A stretch of DNA of 64,000 nt from Phycisphaerae bacterium (GCA_028714855.1 JAQTLP010000002.1:62001-126000), one strand, 5' to 3'; positions 17,074-27,337 are shown, numbered from the stretch's first letter. Translations and numbers: made by a program. Notes: generated from the letters alone by a model not told the origin.

Positions 17074-17871
17074 ATGAACAAGAGAGCTGTAATTTTGATT
17101 TTAGCGTTTTTAAGCTGCACTGCACTTTGCGCAGGTGCGGCCCGTAAAACTCTGCTGCGGGACGGCTTCGGCCTGATGGGCGTCGACGGCGAATTAAGCA
17201 ACATCGGCGACAGGTGGTTCTTCAAATTCGATTCTGAGGTTAGCGACGATGTCGGGGAAATCGACGCGGGGACGGTTGTCGAGCTTCTGCCGTCGAGCGC
17301 GCTGGAGAAGATAATCACTGACGCCCAGAAACGAACCGAGGCAAGCTACCGGCTGTGGGGCAATGTTACAAAATACAAGGGCAACAATTATATATTCCCG
17401 ATTTATTTTCTGCCCATCAGCGCGGCCGAGAGCCAAACCAAACCGGAGAGGTCTTCAACACCGCAGAAACAAAAGGCCAAGATAGCCATCAATGAGCCGA
17501 ACGACGAATTAGCCATGCCGGAAGAGATAGTAGGCAAGTTGAAAAACAGGCGAGTGCTCCGCAACGAGCAGGTGAAAGAGGGAATGCAACTAAAGCAGGA
17601 CTCTATTCTGGCAGGCAGAACTGCGCTTTTGGGCAAACGCGCAGACGGCCAGAGCGAAGTTACCCTTGATGCCATCGGCAGAAATATTCCGCAAATATCG
17701 TTTCGGCTGCTGCCATGCGGAGTGCTGGAGCAGGCGCAGCAGGTGCAGTCTGTTGAGGCGGACCCTGTGCGATTCAAAATAGCGGGGATTCTAACACAAT
17801 ACAAAGGCGAACATTATCTGCTGCTGCAGAAGGCAATACAGGCTTACAGTCACGGAAACTTCGGAAGGTAA
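17074..17871 (+). CDS. Secreted protein of unknown function
   Basis: From the ATG at 17074 the protein starts MNKRAVILILAFLSCTALCAGA, a clear Sec signal peptide of about 22 residues that brings it to the periplasm or cell surface. The mature part (about 243 residues) has two related-looking halves, each with a Y/HYxGxxYL-type ending (TKYKGNNYIFPIYFLPI and TQYKGEHYLLLQKAIQAY), separated by a linker rich in Lys, Gln and Pro. This suggests an internal repeat or an OB/lipoprotein-like fold. The start overlaps the preceding gene by a few bases and hisD follows after 11 bp. I do not recognise a family. Confidence 0.75.
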   Translation: MNKRAVILILAFLSCTALCAGAARKTLLRDGFGLMGVDGELSNIGDRWFFKFDSEVSDDVGEIDAGTVVELLPSSALEKIITDAQKRTEASYRLWGNVTKYKGNNYIFPIYFLPISAAESQTKPERSSTPQKQKAKIAINEPNDELAMPEEIVGKLKNRRVLRNEQVKEGMQLKQDSILAGRTALLGKRADGQSEVTLDAIGRNIPQISFRLLPCGVLEQAQQVQSVEADPVRFKIAGILTQYKGEHYLLLQKAIQAYSHGNFGR

Positions 17872-17882
17872 AGGACAGACCA

Positions 17883-19193
17883 ATGCCTCACGAACTCGAT
17901 AAGATTCTGATTGAATACGACCAGCCAGATTTCAAAAAACGATTTGAAGAAATCCGGGTAGCCGTTATTCAAGCCACTTATTTCGATGATGAAAAAGAGA
18001 AACAATTAAATGTTATTTTTGACGAAGTGTCACAGCGCGGCGATGAAGCTGTTGCTGATTATACGGAGAAATTCGACGGCGTAAAACTTACTCCGGAGCA
18101 GTTCAAAATATCAGAGGCGGAGCTAAATGACGCCAACAAAGCAATCGACAGGAAACTTTTGAAGTCGATTCGGCAGGCGATAAGGAACGTAAAAGAGTAT
18201 CAATCGAAAATTTTTGTCGGTAAAGACAAAAACTTTAAATCGACCGGCATAAAGTATACACCGATTAAACGAGTGGGGATATGCGTTCCTGGGGCGTCTG
18301 CGCCGCTGCCATCGACAGTGATAATGTGCGCGGTTCCAGCACAGGTTGCAGGGGTGAAGGAAATCGTTGTTGTCTCACCGCCACGATACAACGGAAGCAT
18401 TCATCCGGTGATATTAGCAACCTGCAAAGAGTTAAAGATTAAAGAGGTTTACAGGATAGGCGGGGCACAAGCAGTTTTCGCGATGGCTCTGGGGACTAAA
18501 AATATACTCAAGGTTGAGAAGATTGTCGGGCCAGGGAATGCCTGGGTTCAGATGGCAAAAAAGAAAGTCGCAGGATTCACCGTTTCTATTGATTCTGTTG
18601 CCGGGCCGAGCGAGGTATTGATAATAGCAAACAAAAACGCTACTCCTGCCTGGGTAGCAGCGGATATGCTCAGCCAGGCGGAGCATAGTCCTGGTTCGGC
18701 AGTTTTATTTACGGATTCTGAAAAAATTGCAACGAATGTTTTGATTGAAATTAAAAAGCAAATCGAACAACTGGGTCGGTCAAAGGAAACCGTTGACTGT
18801 TTGTTGAAATGCGGCGCCATAGTCGTTTTTAAAAATATGGCGGATATGGTGAAATCTGCCAATTATTTTGCCGCGGAGCATCTGCAGATACAATGCGGGA
18901 AACAGAGCGGGCAGATTGCCAAGAAAATAACAAATGCGGGAGCTATATTTATCGGGGATTATTCGCCGGTTGCAGTTGGTGACTACTGGGCGGGGCCAAG
19001 CCATACATTGCCTACCGGCACAACCGCAAGATTCTCAAGCGCTTTAAGCGCTAATGATTTTATAAAGGCGACGAGTATTATCGAATACGATAAGAAGAAA
19101 CTGGCGGCGAGCGCGGAGGACATAATCCGGCTGGCCGAGGCGGAGGGGCTTGACGCGCACGCAAGAAGCATCCGGCTACGGGTCGGCCGTTAA
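17883..19193 (+). CDS. hisD: Histidinol dehydrogenase
   Basis: HisD carries out the last two oxidations of histidine synthesis, L-histidinol to L-histidine with two NAD+. The 436 residues are normal length. Signatures are VGICVPGASAPLPSTV, RIGGAQAVFAMALGT, KIVGPGNAWVQMAKK, the Zn-site region LSQAEHSPGSAVLFT and the catalytic AAEHLQIQ. No other his gene is near, so the pathway is scattered. The stop overlaps the convergent esterase gene by 4 bp. Confidence 0.97.
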   Translation: MPHELDKILIEYDQPDFKKRFEEIRVAVIQATYFDDEKEKQLNVIFDEVSQRGDEAVADYTEKFDGVKLTPEQFKISEAELNDANKAIDRKLLKSIRQAIRNVKEYQSKIFVGKDKNFKSTGIKYTPIKRVGICVPGASAPLPSTVIMCAVPAQVAGVKEIVVVSPPRYNGSIHPVILATCKELKIKEVYRIGGAQAVFAMALGTKNILKVEKIVGPGNAWVQMAKKKVAGFTVSIDSVAGPSEVLIIANKNATPAWVAADMLSQAEHSPGSAVLFTDSEKIATNVLIEIKKQIEQLGRSKETVDCLLKCGAIVVFKNMADMVKSANYFAAEHLQIQCGKQSGQIAKKITNAGAIFIGDYSPVAVGDYWAGPSHTLPTGTTARFSSALSANDFIKATSIIEYDKKKLAASAEDIIRLAEAEGLDAHARSIRLRVGR

Positions 19194-19993
19194 TTCTTTT
19201 CGCCGGATTGCGTATCTTCCACGGAGCTATTTGAGATAAGCCAGTTGTACAGTTTTTGGCGGTTGGGCGGGTCACAGATGTGTCCTACCCCCTGAAACTG
19301 CTCAAAGGTAACGTTTGCGCCCAATCTTTGATAATACGCCTGGGCTTTTCTGGCAGCAGCGAGATTGGCATCTCTTTCGCCCGCGCCGATATAAATGGGT
19401 TTTCCCCGCATCGCCATTCGGCCTACGTCGGCGGCAACCAGACGGATGTTTCGGCTCCGGCCGGCAGCAAGGATAACAACGCCCGCCCAAGCCTTAGGGC
19501 TGCTTTCAAGAATGGATGAGATGTACCAACCGCCCATGCTGCAGCCCGTGATAAAAAGGCGTTTCTCGTCGATTCTGAGGTGCTCGGCAACGTATTTCTT
19601 GACTTCAAGGGCGCTTTTTCGCAGGCGTTTAATATAGCTAATATACTGGCCTTCGTTCATCGGGCTTTGACTGCCGGGGACATAGGCCATACCGATAACA
19701 ATGAAACCACAGCCTTTGGTAAGGTATCTGAACAGTCCTGTCGCCGGCTCGCCGCCCATCCCGTGATAGAAGAAAATTACAGGCCAATCCCGATTATCGT
19801 TATAATCGGAGGGGACATATACCATAAAGTTATCGATGCCAAAGATTTTTCTATCGACGTTAACGTTTGTCTCTTCGCCCGGGGTAAAATTGGGTTCAGC
19901 ATTGTCCGCCGCGGAGAGCGGCCCTGCAATACAAAAGAGAAAGAGGTAAACAAGTACCCACGAAGTCGAAAGCGGACGGCTATTAAGAGTCAT
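19190..19993 (-). CDS. Secreted alpha/beta-hydrolase (esterase/depolymerase-like)
   Basis: The 267-residue protein has a signal peptide (STSWVLVYLFLFCIAGPLSA, cut near residue 28) and an alpha/beta-hydrolase core. The nucleophile elbow GCSMGGW places Ser152, with Asp208 (GAGERDAN) and His238 (GVGHICDP) completing a likely triad. FFYHGMGGE (oxyanion region) is at about 74-82. It resembles PHB-depolymerase/feruloyl-esterase type enzymes acting on extracellular esters. The exact substrate is not shown. It lies two bases downstream of alaS on the same strand, probably on the same transcript. Confidence 0.82.
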   Translation of the reverse strand: MTLNSRPLSTSWVLVYLFLFCIAGPLSAADNAEPNFTPGEETNVNVDRKIFGIDNFMVYVPSDYNDNRDWPVIFFYHGMGGEPATGLFRYLTKGCGFIVIGMAYVPGSQSPMNEGQYISYIKRLRKSALEVKKYVAEHLRIDEKRLFITGCSMGGWYISSILESSPKAWAGVVILAAGRSRNIRLVAADVGRMAMRGKPIYIGAGERDANLAAARKAQAYYQRLGANVTFEQFQGVGHICDPPNRQKLYNWLISNSSVEDTQSGEKN

Positions 19994-19994
19994 C

Positions 19995-22724
19995 TTATTT
20001 AGCGCTACCCAATTTTTCTTTTATTATTTCAGCGGCTTTTGCGAGGGCGACATCAATTTTTTCCGGTTTTTTTCCGCCGGCCTGCGCCATTTGCGGCCTG
20101 CCGCCACCACCGCCGTCAATCAACGGAGCGATTTGCTTTATTATATCGCCAGCGTTGAGACCATTTTTAACAAGGTCATCGGTAACACCTGCGAGCAAGG
20201 TCGCATTTTCATCGTCAGCAAAACCGATAACCACGACGGCGGATTTGGCCTTCTTTTTTAGCATATCGACCGCCTCGCGGCCCTGCTCGACTGAGACAGC
20301 TGAGAGCCGGCCGATGATTACCGACACTGACCCGATTTTTTCAGATTTGTCGAGAAGCTGCTTTGCCTCAGCCATAACATCAACGGCAGTCTGTTTCGAG
20401 GCGGACTTGAGCTGTTTGGCGAGTTTTTTGTTTTCATCTACCAGTTTGCTGACTTTGGCAACAAGGTCGTCGGCAGATACTTTCAGGGTTTCACACAAAC
20501 TCTCGACGATTTCGCTCCGCTTTTCCAAAAATTCGTTTAGTTTTTCGCCTGTCAATGCCGTTATCCTCCTAACGCCAGATGAGATACTTTCTTCCTTTAT
20601 TATTTTGAAACCGCCGATAGAACCGAGCCGGTCAACATGGGTGCCGCCGCAGAACTCCTTGCTGAAGGCGTCGGCGAGGCGGGTTTCGTCATCTGTGCCG
20701 ATGGCTATTACCCGGACTTCGCTGCCGTATTTCTCGCCGAACAGCGCCATTGCGCCGAGTTTTTGCGCCTGCTCTCTCGGTAAAACAGAACAGGTCACCG
20801 GGTAGTCGGCTGCGATTTTTTCCCTGACGAGGCCTTCAACTTTTTTAATCTGGTCATCCGTCAGGGCCCTGGGGCAGGTAAAATCGAAGCGCAGGTATTC
20901 GGAACAGACGAGACTGCCCTGCTGTGCGACGGAACTGCCGAGCGTTTGCTGGAGGGCCCACTGAAGCAGGTGCGTTGCGGTATGATTTTTCATAGTTGCC
21001 CTGCGGTCGTTGTCAACAATCGCTTCAACCTGCTCATTCACAGTAAACGTTCCGGAGTTGGTTTTGCCGCGGTGGACGATGCAGTCGCCGATTTTTTCCG
21101 TGCTTTCGACGATGAAGTGACCATCCCGGCCTTTAATCTCGCCGATGTCGCCGACTTGACCGCCTGACTCGGCGTAAAAGCAGGTCTTTTCCAGCACCAG
21201 GCCGACCTCGCCATCGGAGGCCTTCAATTTGCCCGATGAAATATACTTACCATCCGAAACAATCCAGCCCGAAACGCCGGATGCGCATCTGTCGCTTTTG
21301 TATTTAGGAGAATCATCAGTGACTGGAAGTTTTGTGTTCGCAGCCAGCGAAGTGAAACTGCTTGTTTTTTGAGCCGCACGCGCCCTCTGTCTCTGCTTAT
21401 CCATAAGATTATCGAAGCCGGTAGTATCGACTTTGAGATTTTTTTCCCTTGCCATAAGCTGAGTCAAATCGAGGGGGAAGCCGTAAGTGTCGTACAACTC
21501 GAAGGCGTCTTCGCCGCTGATAGTTTTATTCTTCGAGCTTTCGGCCTTTTCGGCGGCGGTATTGAAGATTTCCAGGCCGCGGTCGAGTGTCCGGCCGAAG
21601 CCGGCTTCTTCGGATTCTAAAACGGTCTGCACCAATTCCTGTTTCGAGCGAAGCTCGCCATAAAAATCACCCATCAAATTCACGACGGTCGGGACTAAAT
21701 TAAAGATGAATGGGTCGTGCAGATTGAGGACACGTCCGAAGCGTGAGGCCCTGCGCAGAATTCTGCGAAGGACGTAGCCGCGGCCATCGTTGCTCGGCAT
21801 ACAGCCATCGGTGATTGCGAAGACAAGGCAGCGAAGATGGTCGGCGATGACGCGGAGGGCGATATCTGTTTGTTTGTCGAGAGTGCCGGAGTATTTTTGT
21901 CCGCAAAGGCCGCTTATCTTATCGAGTATAGGTGTGAAGAGGTCGGTATCGTAATTGGAACTTTTGTTCTGCAAAACAGCTGTAATTCTTTCGAGCCCCA
22001 TTCCGGTATCGACGTGTTTTGCCGGCAGAGGCAGGACACGGCCATCTTCGAGACGATTATACTGAATAAAAACAAGGTTCCACAATTCGATGAACCTGCT
22101 GCAACCTGCGTTAACAGCACATTTATGCCCCGGAATATTTTTTTTGTCACACCTGTCAGGACCGAGGTCGATATGAATTTCGCTGCAGGGTCCGCAGGGG
22201 CCGATGTCGCCCATTTCCCAGAAATTGTCTTTTCTGCCGAACGCGAGGACGCGCTGCCTCGGCAGAGACGTAACCCTGGGCCACAGCTCAGCGGATTCCT
22301 TGTCGAATTCAAGGCTGTCCGATTTGTCGCCTGCGAAGACGGTTGCATATAGCTTGTCTGGTTTTATACCCCATTTTTTTGTTATCAGCTCCCACGCCCA
22401 TTCGATAGCTTCAGCTTTGAAATAATTGCCGAACGACCAGTTGCCTAACATCTCAAAAAACGTGTGATGGTATGTATCGGCACCAACGTCTTCAAGGTCG
22501 TTGTGCTTTCCGCCGGCGCGGACACATTTCTGGCTATTGGCAACTCTTGGATATTGCGGGTCAGACAGGCCCAGGAAAATATCCTTGAATTGATTCATTC
22601 CCGCATTGGCGAAAAGCAACGTATCATCGCCGATTGGCACAATGGGCGAGCTTGGGACAAATTCATGTCCCTTGCTTTTGAAAAAGTCTATAAAGTCACG
22701 TCTTATCTGCCCGGCAGTTAACAC
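19995..22724 (-). CDS. alaS: Alanyl-tRNA synthetase
   Basis: AlaRS charges tRNA-Ala and clears Ser and Gly mischarging. At 909 residues it is full length. Domains in order: class II catalytic core (FFKSKGHEFVPSSPIVP, motif 2 region HHTFFEMLGNWSFGNYF), tRNA-recognition region, editing domain with zinc ligands in HTATHLLQWAL and FSKEFCGGTHVDRLG, then a C-terminal coiled coil and a glycine-rich DHHA1 end (IDGGGGGRPQMAQAGG). The start is GTG at 22724, preceded by AGGA. It is transcribed after recA with a 28-bp gap. Confidence 0.98.
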   Translation of the reverse strand: MLTAGQIRRDFIDFFKSKGHEFVPSSPIVPIGDDTLLFANAGMNQFKDIFLGLSDPQYPRVANSQKCVRAGGKHNDLEDVGADTYHHTFFEMLGNWSFGNYFKAEAIEWAWELITKKWGIKPDKLYATVFAGDKSDSLEFDKESAELWPRVTSLPRQRVLAFGRKDNFWEMGDIGPCGPCSEIHIDLGPDRCDKKNIPGHKCAVNAGCSRFIELWNLVFIQYNRLEDGRVLPLPAKHVDTGMGLERITAVLQNKSSNYDTDLFTPILDKISGLCGQKYSGTLDKQTDIALRVIADHLRCLVFAITDGCMPSNDGRGYVLRRILRRASRFGRVLNLHDPFIFNLVPTVVNLMGDFYGELRSKQELVQTVLESEEAGFGRTLDRGLEIFNTAAEKAESSKNKTISGEDAFELYDTYGFPLDLTQLMAREKNLKVDTTGFDNLMDKQRQRARAAQKTSSFTSLAANTKLPVTDDSPKYKSDRCASGVSGWIVSDGKYISSGKLKASDGEVGLVLEKTCFYAESGGQVGDIGEIKGRDGHFIVESTEKIGDCIVHRGKTNSGTFTVNEQVEAIVDNDRRATMKNHTATHLLQWALQQTLGSSVAQQGSLVCSEYLRFDFTCPRALTDDQIKKVEGLVREKIAADYPVTCSVLPREQAQKLGAMALFGEKYGSEVRVIAIGTDDETRLADAFSKEFCGGTHVDRLGSIGGFKIIKEESISSGVRRITALTGEKLNEFLEKRSEIVESLCETLKVSADDLVAKVSKLVDENKKLAKQLKSASKQTAVDVMAEAKQLLDKSEKIGSVSVIIGRLSAVSVEQGREAVDMLKKKAKSAVVVIGFADDENATLLAGVTDDLVKNGLNAGDIIKQIAPLIDGGGGGRPQMAQAGGKKPEKIDVALAKAAEIIKEKLGSAK

Positions 22725-22752
22725 TTGTCAGTTTCCTAAAACAGAGGGGCAA

Positions 22753-23805
22753 TCAAGATTGCACCAGCCCTTTTGCGACGAGGATTTTGCTTTTCAACTC
22801 ATCCCGCAGGTCTTTATTTTCGACCAGGTATTTTTTAGCGTTTTCTCTTCCCTGGCCGAGTCGGACACTTCCGTAGTTCAGCCACGCGCCGACTTTTTCG
22901 ACCACTTTGCATTCGACACCCAAATCGAGCAGGTCGCCTTCGTAGCTGATACCGCTATCGAACATAATATCGAACTCTGCATCACGGAAAGGCGGGGCGA
23001 TTTTGTTCTTAACCACCCTTGCCCTGACCCTGGAGCCGAGTGCGTTGCTGCCTTCTTTAATGGTTGCCAGCCGTCTTAAATCGACGCGGACGGAGGTGTA
23101 AAATTTCAGCGCCCTTCCGCCTGGGGTAGTTTCGGGGTTGCCGAACATCACGCCGATTTTCATACGGATTTGATTTATGAAGACAAGCGCGGTTTTGCTC
23201 TTATTAATGACGGCGGTGAGCTTTCTCATCGCCTGGCTCATTAATCTCGCCTGCAGGGCCATATGTGAGTCGCCCATTTCGCCTTCAAGCTCCGCCGCAG
23301 GGGTAAGCGCGGCAACCGAGTCAACAACTATAATATCAACAGAATTGGATTTAATCAGCATCTCGGTGATATCGAGGGCCTGTTCGCCGGTGTCGGGCTG
23401 GCTGACCAGCATACTGCTGACGTCGACGCCTAATCTTTTGGCCCACGTAGTATCGAGCGCGTGCTCGGCATCGATGAACGCGGCGACGCCGCCGAGGTGC
23501 TGGGCATTGGCAATGACGTGAAGCGCAAGGGTAGTTTTGCCTGACGACTCCGGGCCGAACAGCTCGGTGACCCTGCCGCGGGGAAGACCCTTGCCGCCAA
23601 GGGCGATGTCCAACGATAGCGAGCCGGTAGGAATGCCCTCAATCCTGGCATACTTGTGCTCATCCATCTGCATTATAGAGCCCTGGCCGTATTGCTTTTC
23701 AATCTGCGCAATCACGCGCTCCAAGGCGGCTTCTTTGCCATCGGCCTTCGGTCTTAAAGCTTCGACTTTGCCCTTGTGTTTGCTTTCTGAAGTTGTCTTG
23801 GTCAT
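22753..23805 (-). CDS. recA: Recombinase RecA
   Basis: RecA forms ATP-dependent filaments on single-stranded DNA for homologous recombination and LexA cleavage. The 350 residues are typical. Walker A is GPESSGKT (residues 84-91), followed by [22 protein letters not shown], and the L1/L2-region MRKLTAVI and [30 protein letters not shown] stands just before the ATG. No LexA-type operator was recognised upstream. It lies 29 bp after thpR on the same strand. Confidence 0.98.
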   Translation of the reverse strand: MTKTTSESKHKGKVEALRPKADGKEAALERVIAQIEKQYGQGSIMQMDEHKYARIEGIPTGSLSLDIALGGKGLPRGRVTELFGPESSGKTTLALHVIANAQHLGGVAAFIDAEHALDTTWAKRLGVDVSSMLVSQPDTGEQALDITEMLIKSNSVDIIVVDSVAALTPAAELEGEMGDSHMALQARLMSQAMRKLTAVINKSKTALVFINQIRMKIGVMFGNPETTPGGRALKFYTSVRVDLRRLATIKEGSNALGSRVRARVVKNKIAPPFRDAEFDIMFDSGISYEGDLLDLGVECKVVEKVGAWLNYGSVRLGQGRENAKKYLVENKDLRDELKSKILVAKGLVQS

Positions 23806-23834
23806 TTTACTTCCTCCAATTTTCCGTGACTTAT

Positions 23835-24401
23835 TTATTGCAGTTTATAATTTCCTAATACGGTATAGACAGGTCCACTCGGTTTCAGCTCACTTTGGTA
23901 AACCGAAACAGAATCAGCCGACAGCGTTCCGAGCTTAAAATCCTTATAATCAACACTGGCCTGTGCCAGTTTCATACCCGCTATCGGATGCCTTATCCTG
24001 CAGAGGGTCAGGTGACCGGCAAATTCTCTTGTTTCCTCCGGCCAGCCGGCCAAGGCTAGCGATTCTTCAATATCCTCCTGTAATTTCAACAGGTCGTCTC
24101 CTCCTTTGCCGGTGCCGACCCACAGGACTTTCGGGCTCCTGCCGCCGAAATTGCCTACCGATTCTATGTCCAGCTCGAAATCTTTATGCCTGCCGGCGGC
24201 GGCCTCTACTATATTACAAATTTCGGCGACTTTTTCATCTTTAATTTCGCCCAAAAATTTCAAAGTCAGGTGTATATTATCCGGGTTCACCCAGTTGATA
24301 TCGCCTTTTTTCACGTCAATGCTGCCACGCAACTTCTGCTGCAAATCGCCCAACGCAGCCCTGATTTCCTCATCAATATCTATCGCTATAAAGCATCGCA
24401 T
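23835..24401 (-). CDS. thpR: RNA 2',3'-cyclic phosphodiesterase (2H superfamily)
   Basis: The 188-residue protein has the two HxTx catalytic motifs that define the 2H phosphoesterases, HLTLKFLGE at residues 44-52 and HLTLCRIR at 130-137. The N-terminal MRCFIAIDI is typical of ThpR/LigT. It hydrolyses 2',3'-cyclic phosphate ends of RNA in vitro; its cell role is not settled. It lies between a PfkB kinase and recA in one minus-strand run, an arrangement that may be only co-transcription. Confidence 0.92.
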   Translation of the reverse strand: MRCFIAIDIDEEIRAALGDLQQKLRGSIDVKKGDINWVNPDNIHLTLKFLGEIKDEKVAEICNIVEAAAGRHKDFELDIESVGNFGGRSPKVLWVGTGKGGDDLLKLQEDIEESLALAGWPEETREFAGHLTLCRIRHPIAGMKLAQASVDYKDFKLGTLSADSVSVYQSELKPSGPVYTVLGNYKLQ

Positions 24402-24414
24402 TATACATTTGCCA

Positions 24415-25317
24415 TTAAAACTGTGTTATTTCCCGCAAGGTTTTTAATCTGCCGTCTATATCAGTCCTGCTTATCGAGGATAGACCCGCCAGCGAGAAAT
24501 CGGCAATAGTAAAAGAGGCCGCCACCGTGCCGCAGGCGACTGCCTGTTTTAATGATTCAAAATCGGTCTTCCCGGCCTTTGTGAGATAACCCATAAATGC
24601 GCCCGCAAAGCTGTCACCTGCGCCTGTCGGGTCTTTGACGTCGGCGGATGGATATGCAGGCAGAATAAATTTCTCATCTGCACTGCAAAGGAGCGAGCCG
24701 TGTTCGCCTTTTTTGATGACCGCGACAGCCGGCCCCATATTCAAAATGGCACCGGCCGCTTTTATCAGGTTAGTTTCCCCGGCCAGCATTTTCGCCTCGT
24801 CTTCGTTGATAATAAGGCAGTCAATTTTTTTAAGCAGGCGGTCCAAATCGTCCCGTTGTCCCTGAATCCAGCAATCCATCGTATCAGCAGCCACGAAAGA
24901 GGGGTCATCAACCTGTTCGAGCAACTGAATCTGAAGGGCCGGCGCGGTATTGGCGAGAAATACAAACTTGCTGTCTCTGTATGCTTTCGGCACCTTCGGA
25001 GGCTCTTCCGCGAGGACGTTTAATTCGAGCTTGTCGGTTGTCCTTTTGTTAATGTCTTCGTGATACGTGCCTGCCCAGCGGAAGGTCTTACTGTTTTTTC
25101 TGATTTCCATGCCCGTTAAATCGACGTTTCTGCCGGCGAAAACTTTCGCCAAATCGAATGGACAATCCGGGCCGATAACGCCGACAAAACGCACAGGGCA
25201 GAAGAAACTTGCCGCCATACTGAAGTATATCGCTGAGCCGCCGAGACAATTCTCGCTTACCCCGTAAGGCGTCTTAACACTATCTATCCCTATCGAGCCG
25301 GTGACTAATAATGACAT
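24415..25317 (-). CDS. PfkB-family carbohydrate/nucleoside kinase
   Basis: This 300-residue ribokinase-fold enzyme has the glycine-rich N-terminal GGSAIYFSMAAS (residues 26-37) and the PfkB signature DPTGAGDSFAGAFMGYL, with the catalytic base Asp235. LIINEDEAKMLAGE is the usual PfkB stretch before the ATP site. The substrate is a sugar or nucleoside; specificity cannot be read from sequence. It overlaps no gene, lying 3 bp after a small membrane protein and 13 bp before thpR. Confidence 0.88.
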   Translation of the reverse strand: MSLLVTGSIGIDSVKTPYGVSENCLGGSAIYFSMAASFFCPVRFVGVIGPDCPFDLAKVFAGRNVDLTGMEIRKNSKTFRWAGTYHEDINKRTTDKLELNVLAEEPPKVPKAYRDSKFVFLANTAPALQIQLLEQVDDPSFVAADTMDCWIQGQRDDLDRLLKKIDCLIINEDEAKMLAGETNLIKAAGAILNMGPAVAVIKKGEHGSLLCSADEKFILPAYPSADVKDPTGAGDSFAGAFMGYLTKAGKTDFESLKQAVACGTVAASFTIADFSLAGLSSISRTDIDGRLKTLREITQF

Positions 25318-25320
25318 TTA

Positions 25321-25722
25321 CTATTTACACTCCTTAGTTTCTGAAAATTTTCTGTCTTGGAAAATTCTGAACGCCATCGATAGTGCTCCTGCTAAAAATA
25401 TCGACACTCCCAACAATCGATGCCAGCTTGGCCAAACATTATAATCATAACAATTAACACGATATAACAACGCCGTAACACCGGCAAAAATAAAGAGAAC
25501 CACCATCAGAAACATGAAAAATATACTGACCTTTCCATACGGATACCTCACGTTGAAATTCCTCTGTATTAACTCTTTTAAAATCAGCAACGGAACTACA
25601 AAAAAGAGAATAATCGTCAGTGGCCATTTCATTAACACCACTAAGGCCGGAAAAACACTAACTAGCAGCAAGAACACATCACCAAAAATCAACTTAGTTT
25701 TAACTGTCATTTTTTTTGCCAA
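25321..25722 (-). CDS. Small membrane protein, unknown function
   Basis: The 133-residue protein has three or four predicted membrane helices (about residues 13-32, 33-48, 66-86 and 103-119) with basic termini. I do not recognise a family. The start lies inside the last 23 bp of gltX in another frame, so it is translationally coupled to gltX and precedes the PfkB kinase by 3 bp. Confidence 0.65.
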   Translation of the reverse strand: MAKKMTVKTKLIFGDVFLLLVSVFPALVVLMKWPLTIILFFVVPLLILKELIQRNFNVRYPYGKVSIFFMFLMVVLFIFAGVTALLYRVNCYDYNVWPSWHRLLGVSIFLAGALSMAFRIFQDRKFSETKECK

Positions 25723-27337
25723 ATTCTTTCAGCGTATTATCTATTCTCTGCAGGGTTTTTTCTTTGCCTAATATCTGGGCGGCGTCGAAAATCGGCAGGC
25801 TGATGGTACATCCGCATAAAGCGACACGCAACGGCTGGGCGATTTTGCCAAGGCCGAGCTTTTTCTCCTCGGCCAGGCCCCGCAGCGAGGACTCGATATT
25901 CTCCACGGTAAACTGCTCGGCCGCAGCAAATTTATCACGAACAATTTGCAGGATAGCCAAGCCGTCATTTTTCAGCAAAACATCTTTGACCGCCTTGGGG
26001 TCGTATTTTATCTCGCTGTTATCCAGGAAGAGGAATTTGCTTTTACGTTCGATATCAGCCAGTGTCCTTGCGCCCGCACACAGCTCTATGATTTTCGATA
26101 GTATCCCGTCGTCTGCCTCTGCCACAGGAGATTTAATAACCTCCAGGTACTTTTTAAAATGGGGAAGTACTCTTGCGCCACCCTGCATCCGAATGTGCTC
26201 GGTGTTGAAGGCGAGGAGCTTCTTGCGGTCGAACAAGCTGTTAGTTTTTGTCAAACGCGAAATATCGAAAGAATCAATCAGCTCCTTGATAGACATAATT
26301 TCGCGTTCGTCCCCCGGATTCCAGCCAAGTAGCGCGAGGAAATTCACCATCGTCTGCGGCAGATAGCCACTCTTGAAAAAATCAACAACGTTGATTTCCG
26401 GCAGTTGGACGCCGAGGAACTCAGCCATCGCGTCAACGTTGGGCATATCGGGCATGGTCTTATTCGCTATGAAGTCTTTGACTTCTTCAACAGTTATGCC
26501 GCCGACCTTGGCAAGTTTTTCCAAATCGATGCCGGGCTTGGCCTTGATGGCGTTGCGGAGGGCTTTGGGGCGTTCGCGTTTTGAAAGCTTTCCGCCGCTG
26601 TCGCTGACGGTAACGGACATATGGGCGTATTTCGGAAGCTCGCCGAAGCCGAGGGCTTTCCACAATTCCTGCTGGCCGGGCGTATTCATAAGGTGCTCCT
26701 GGCCGCGAATGATATGTGTAACCTTCATCAGGTGATCATCTACCACGCAGGCAAAGTTATACGTCGGGAAGCCGTCACTTTTCTGTATGATGAAATCAGC
26801 CATTTCGCCTGCTGCGAAGGTAACCTCGCCGCGGACAATGTCCTCTACTACAAGAGCTTTGTCCTGCGGGACAGCAAAGCGAACGGTTACAGACCTGCCT
26901 TCAGTTCGGGCCTTTTTTACATCACTCTCATCTGGGAATTTTTCGGGACGGGAATATACAAAACCTTTTTTTTGTGCCTCGGCTTGCTTTCGGAGCTTAT
27001 CAAGCTCTTCGGAGGTGTCAAAGCAGTAATACGCCTTTTGCTCATCGAGCAGGTTTTTTATGTATTTATCGTAGATATCCATACGCTGCGACTGCAGGTA
27101 TGGCCCGTTCGGGCCGCCGACTTCGGGGCCCTCGTCCCATTCGATGCCGAGCCAGCGAAGGTCGTCTATGACCTGCTGCATAGCCGTCGGGGTATTGCGC
27201 TTGAGGTCGGTATCTTCGATGCGGAGTATGAACTTGCCGCCCATCCGTCTGGCAAAAAGCCAGTTAAAAAGAGCGGTCCTAGCCCCTCCAACGTGCAGAT
27301 ACCCTGTCGGCGAAGGTGCGAAACGGGTTATTACCAT
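25700..27337 (-). CDS. gltX: Glutamyl-tRNA synthetase with an insertion after KLSKR
   Basis: GluRS attaches glutamate to tRNA-Glu. The start at 27337 (MVITRFAPSPTGYLHVGGART) is preceded by GAGG six bases upstream; a TTG four codons earlier is less likely. The HIGH-type motif is HVGGA and the KMSKS loop is KLSKRERP. Between KLSKR and the normal continuation GYLPQTMVNFLALLGWNPGD lie roughly 65 residues instead of about 15 in standard GluRS (KALRNAIKAKPGIDLEKLAK onwards). The product is 545 residues, longer than usual. A separate glnS is present, so tRNA-Gln is charged directly and this enzyme is probably discriminating. Confidence 0.95.
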   Translation of the reverse strand: MVITRFAPSPTGYLHVGGARTALFNWLFARRMGGKFILRIEDTDLKRNTPTAMQQVIDDLRWLGIEWDEGPEVGGPNGPYLQSQRMDIYDKYIKNLLDEQKAYYCFDTSEELDKLRKQAEAQKKGFVYSRPEKFPDESDVKKARTEGRSVTVRFAVPQDKALVVEDIVRGEVTFAAGEMADFIIQKSDGFPTYNFACVVDDHLMKVTHIIRGQEHLMNTPGQQELWKALGFGELPKYAHMSVTVSDSGGKLSKRERPKALRNAIKAKPGIDLEKLAKVGGITVEEVKDFIANKTMPDMPNVDAMAEFLGVQLPEINVVDFFKSGYLPQTMVNFLALLGWNPGDEREIMSIKELIDSFDISRLTKTNSLFDRKKLLAFNTEHIRMQGGARVLPHFKKYLEVIKSPVAEADDGILSKIIELCAGARTLADIERKSKFLFLDNSEIKYDPKAVKDVLLKNDGLAILQIVRDKFAAAEQFTVENIESSLRGLAEEKKLGLGKIAQPLRVALCGCTISLPIFDAAQILGKEKTLQRIDNTLKEFGKKNDS

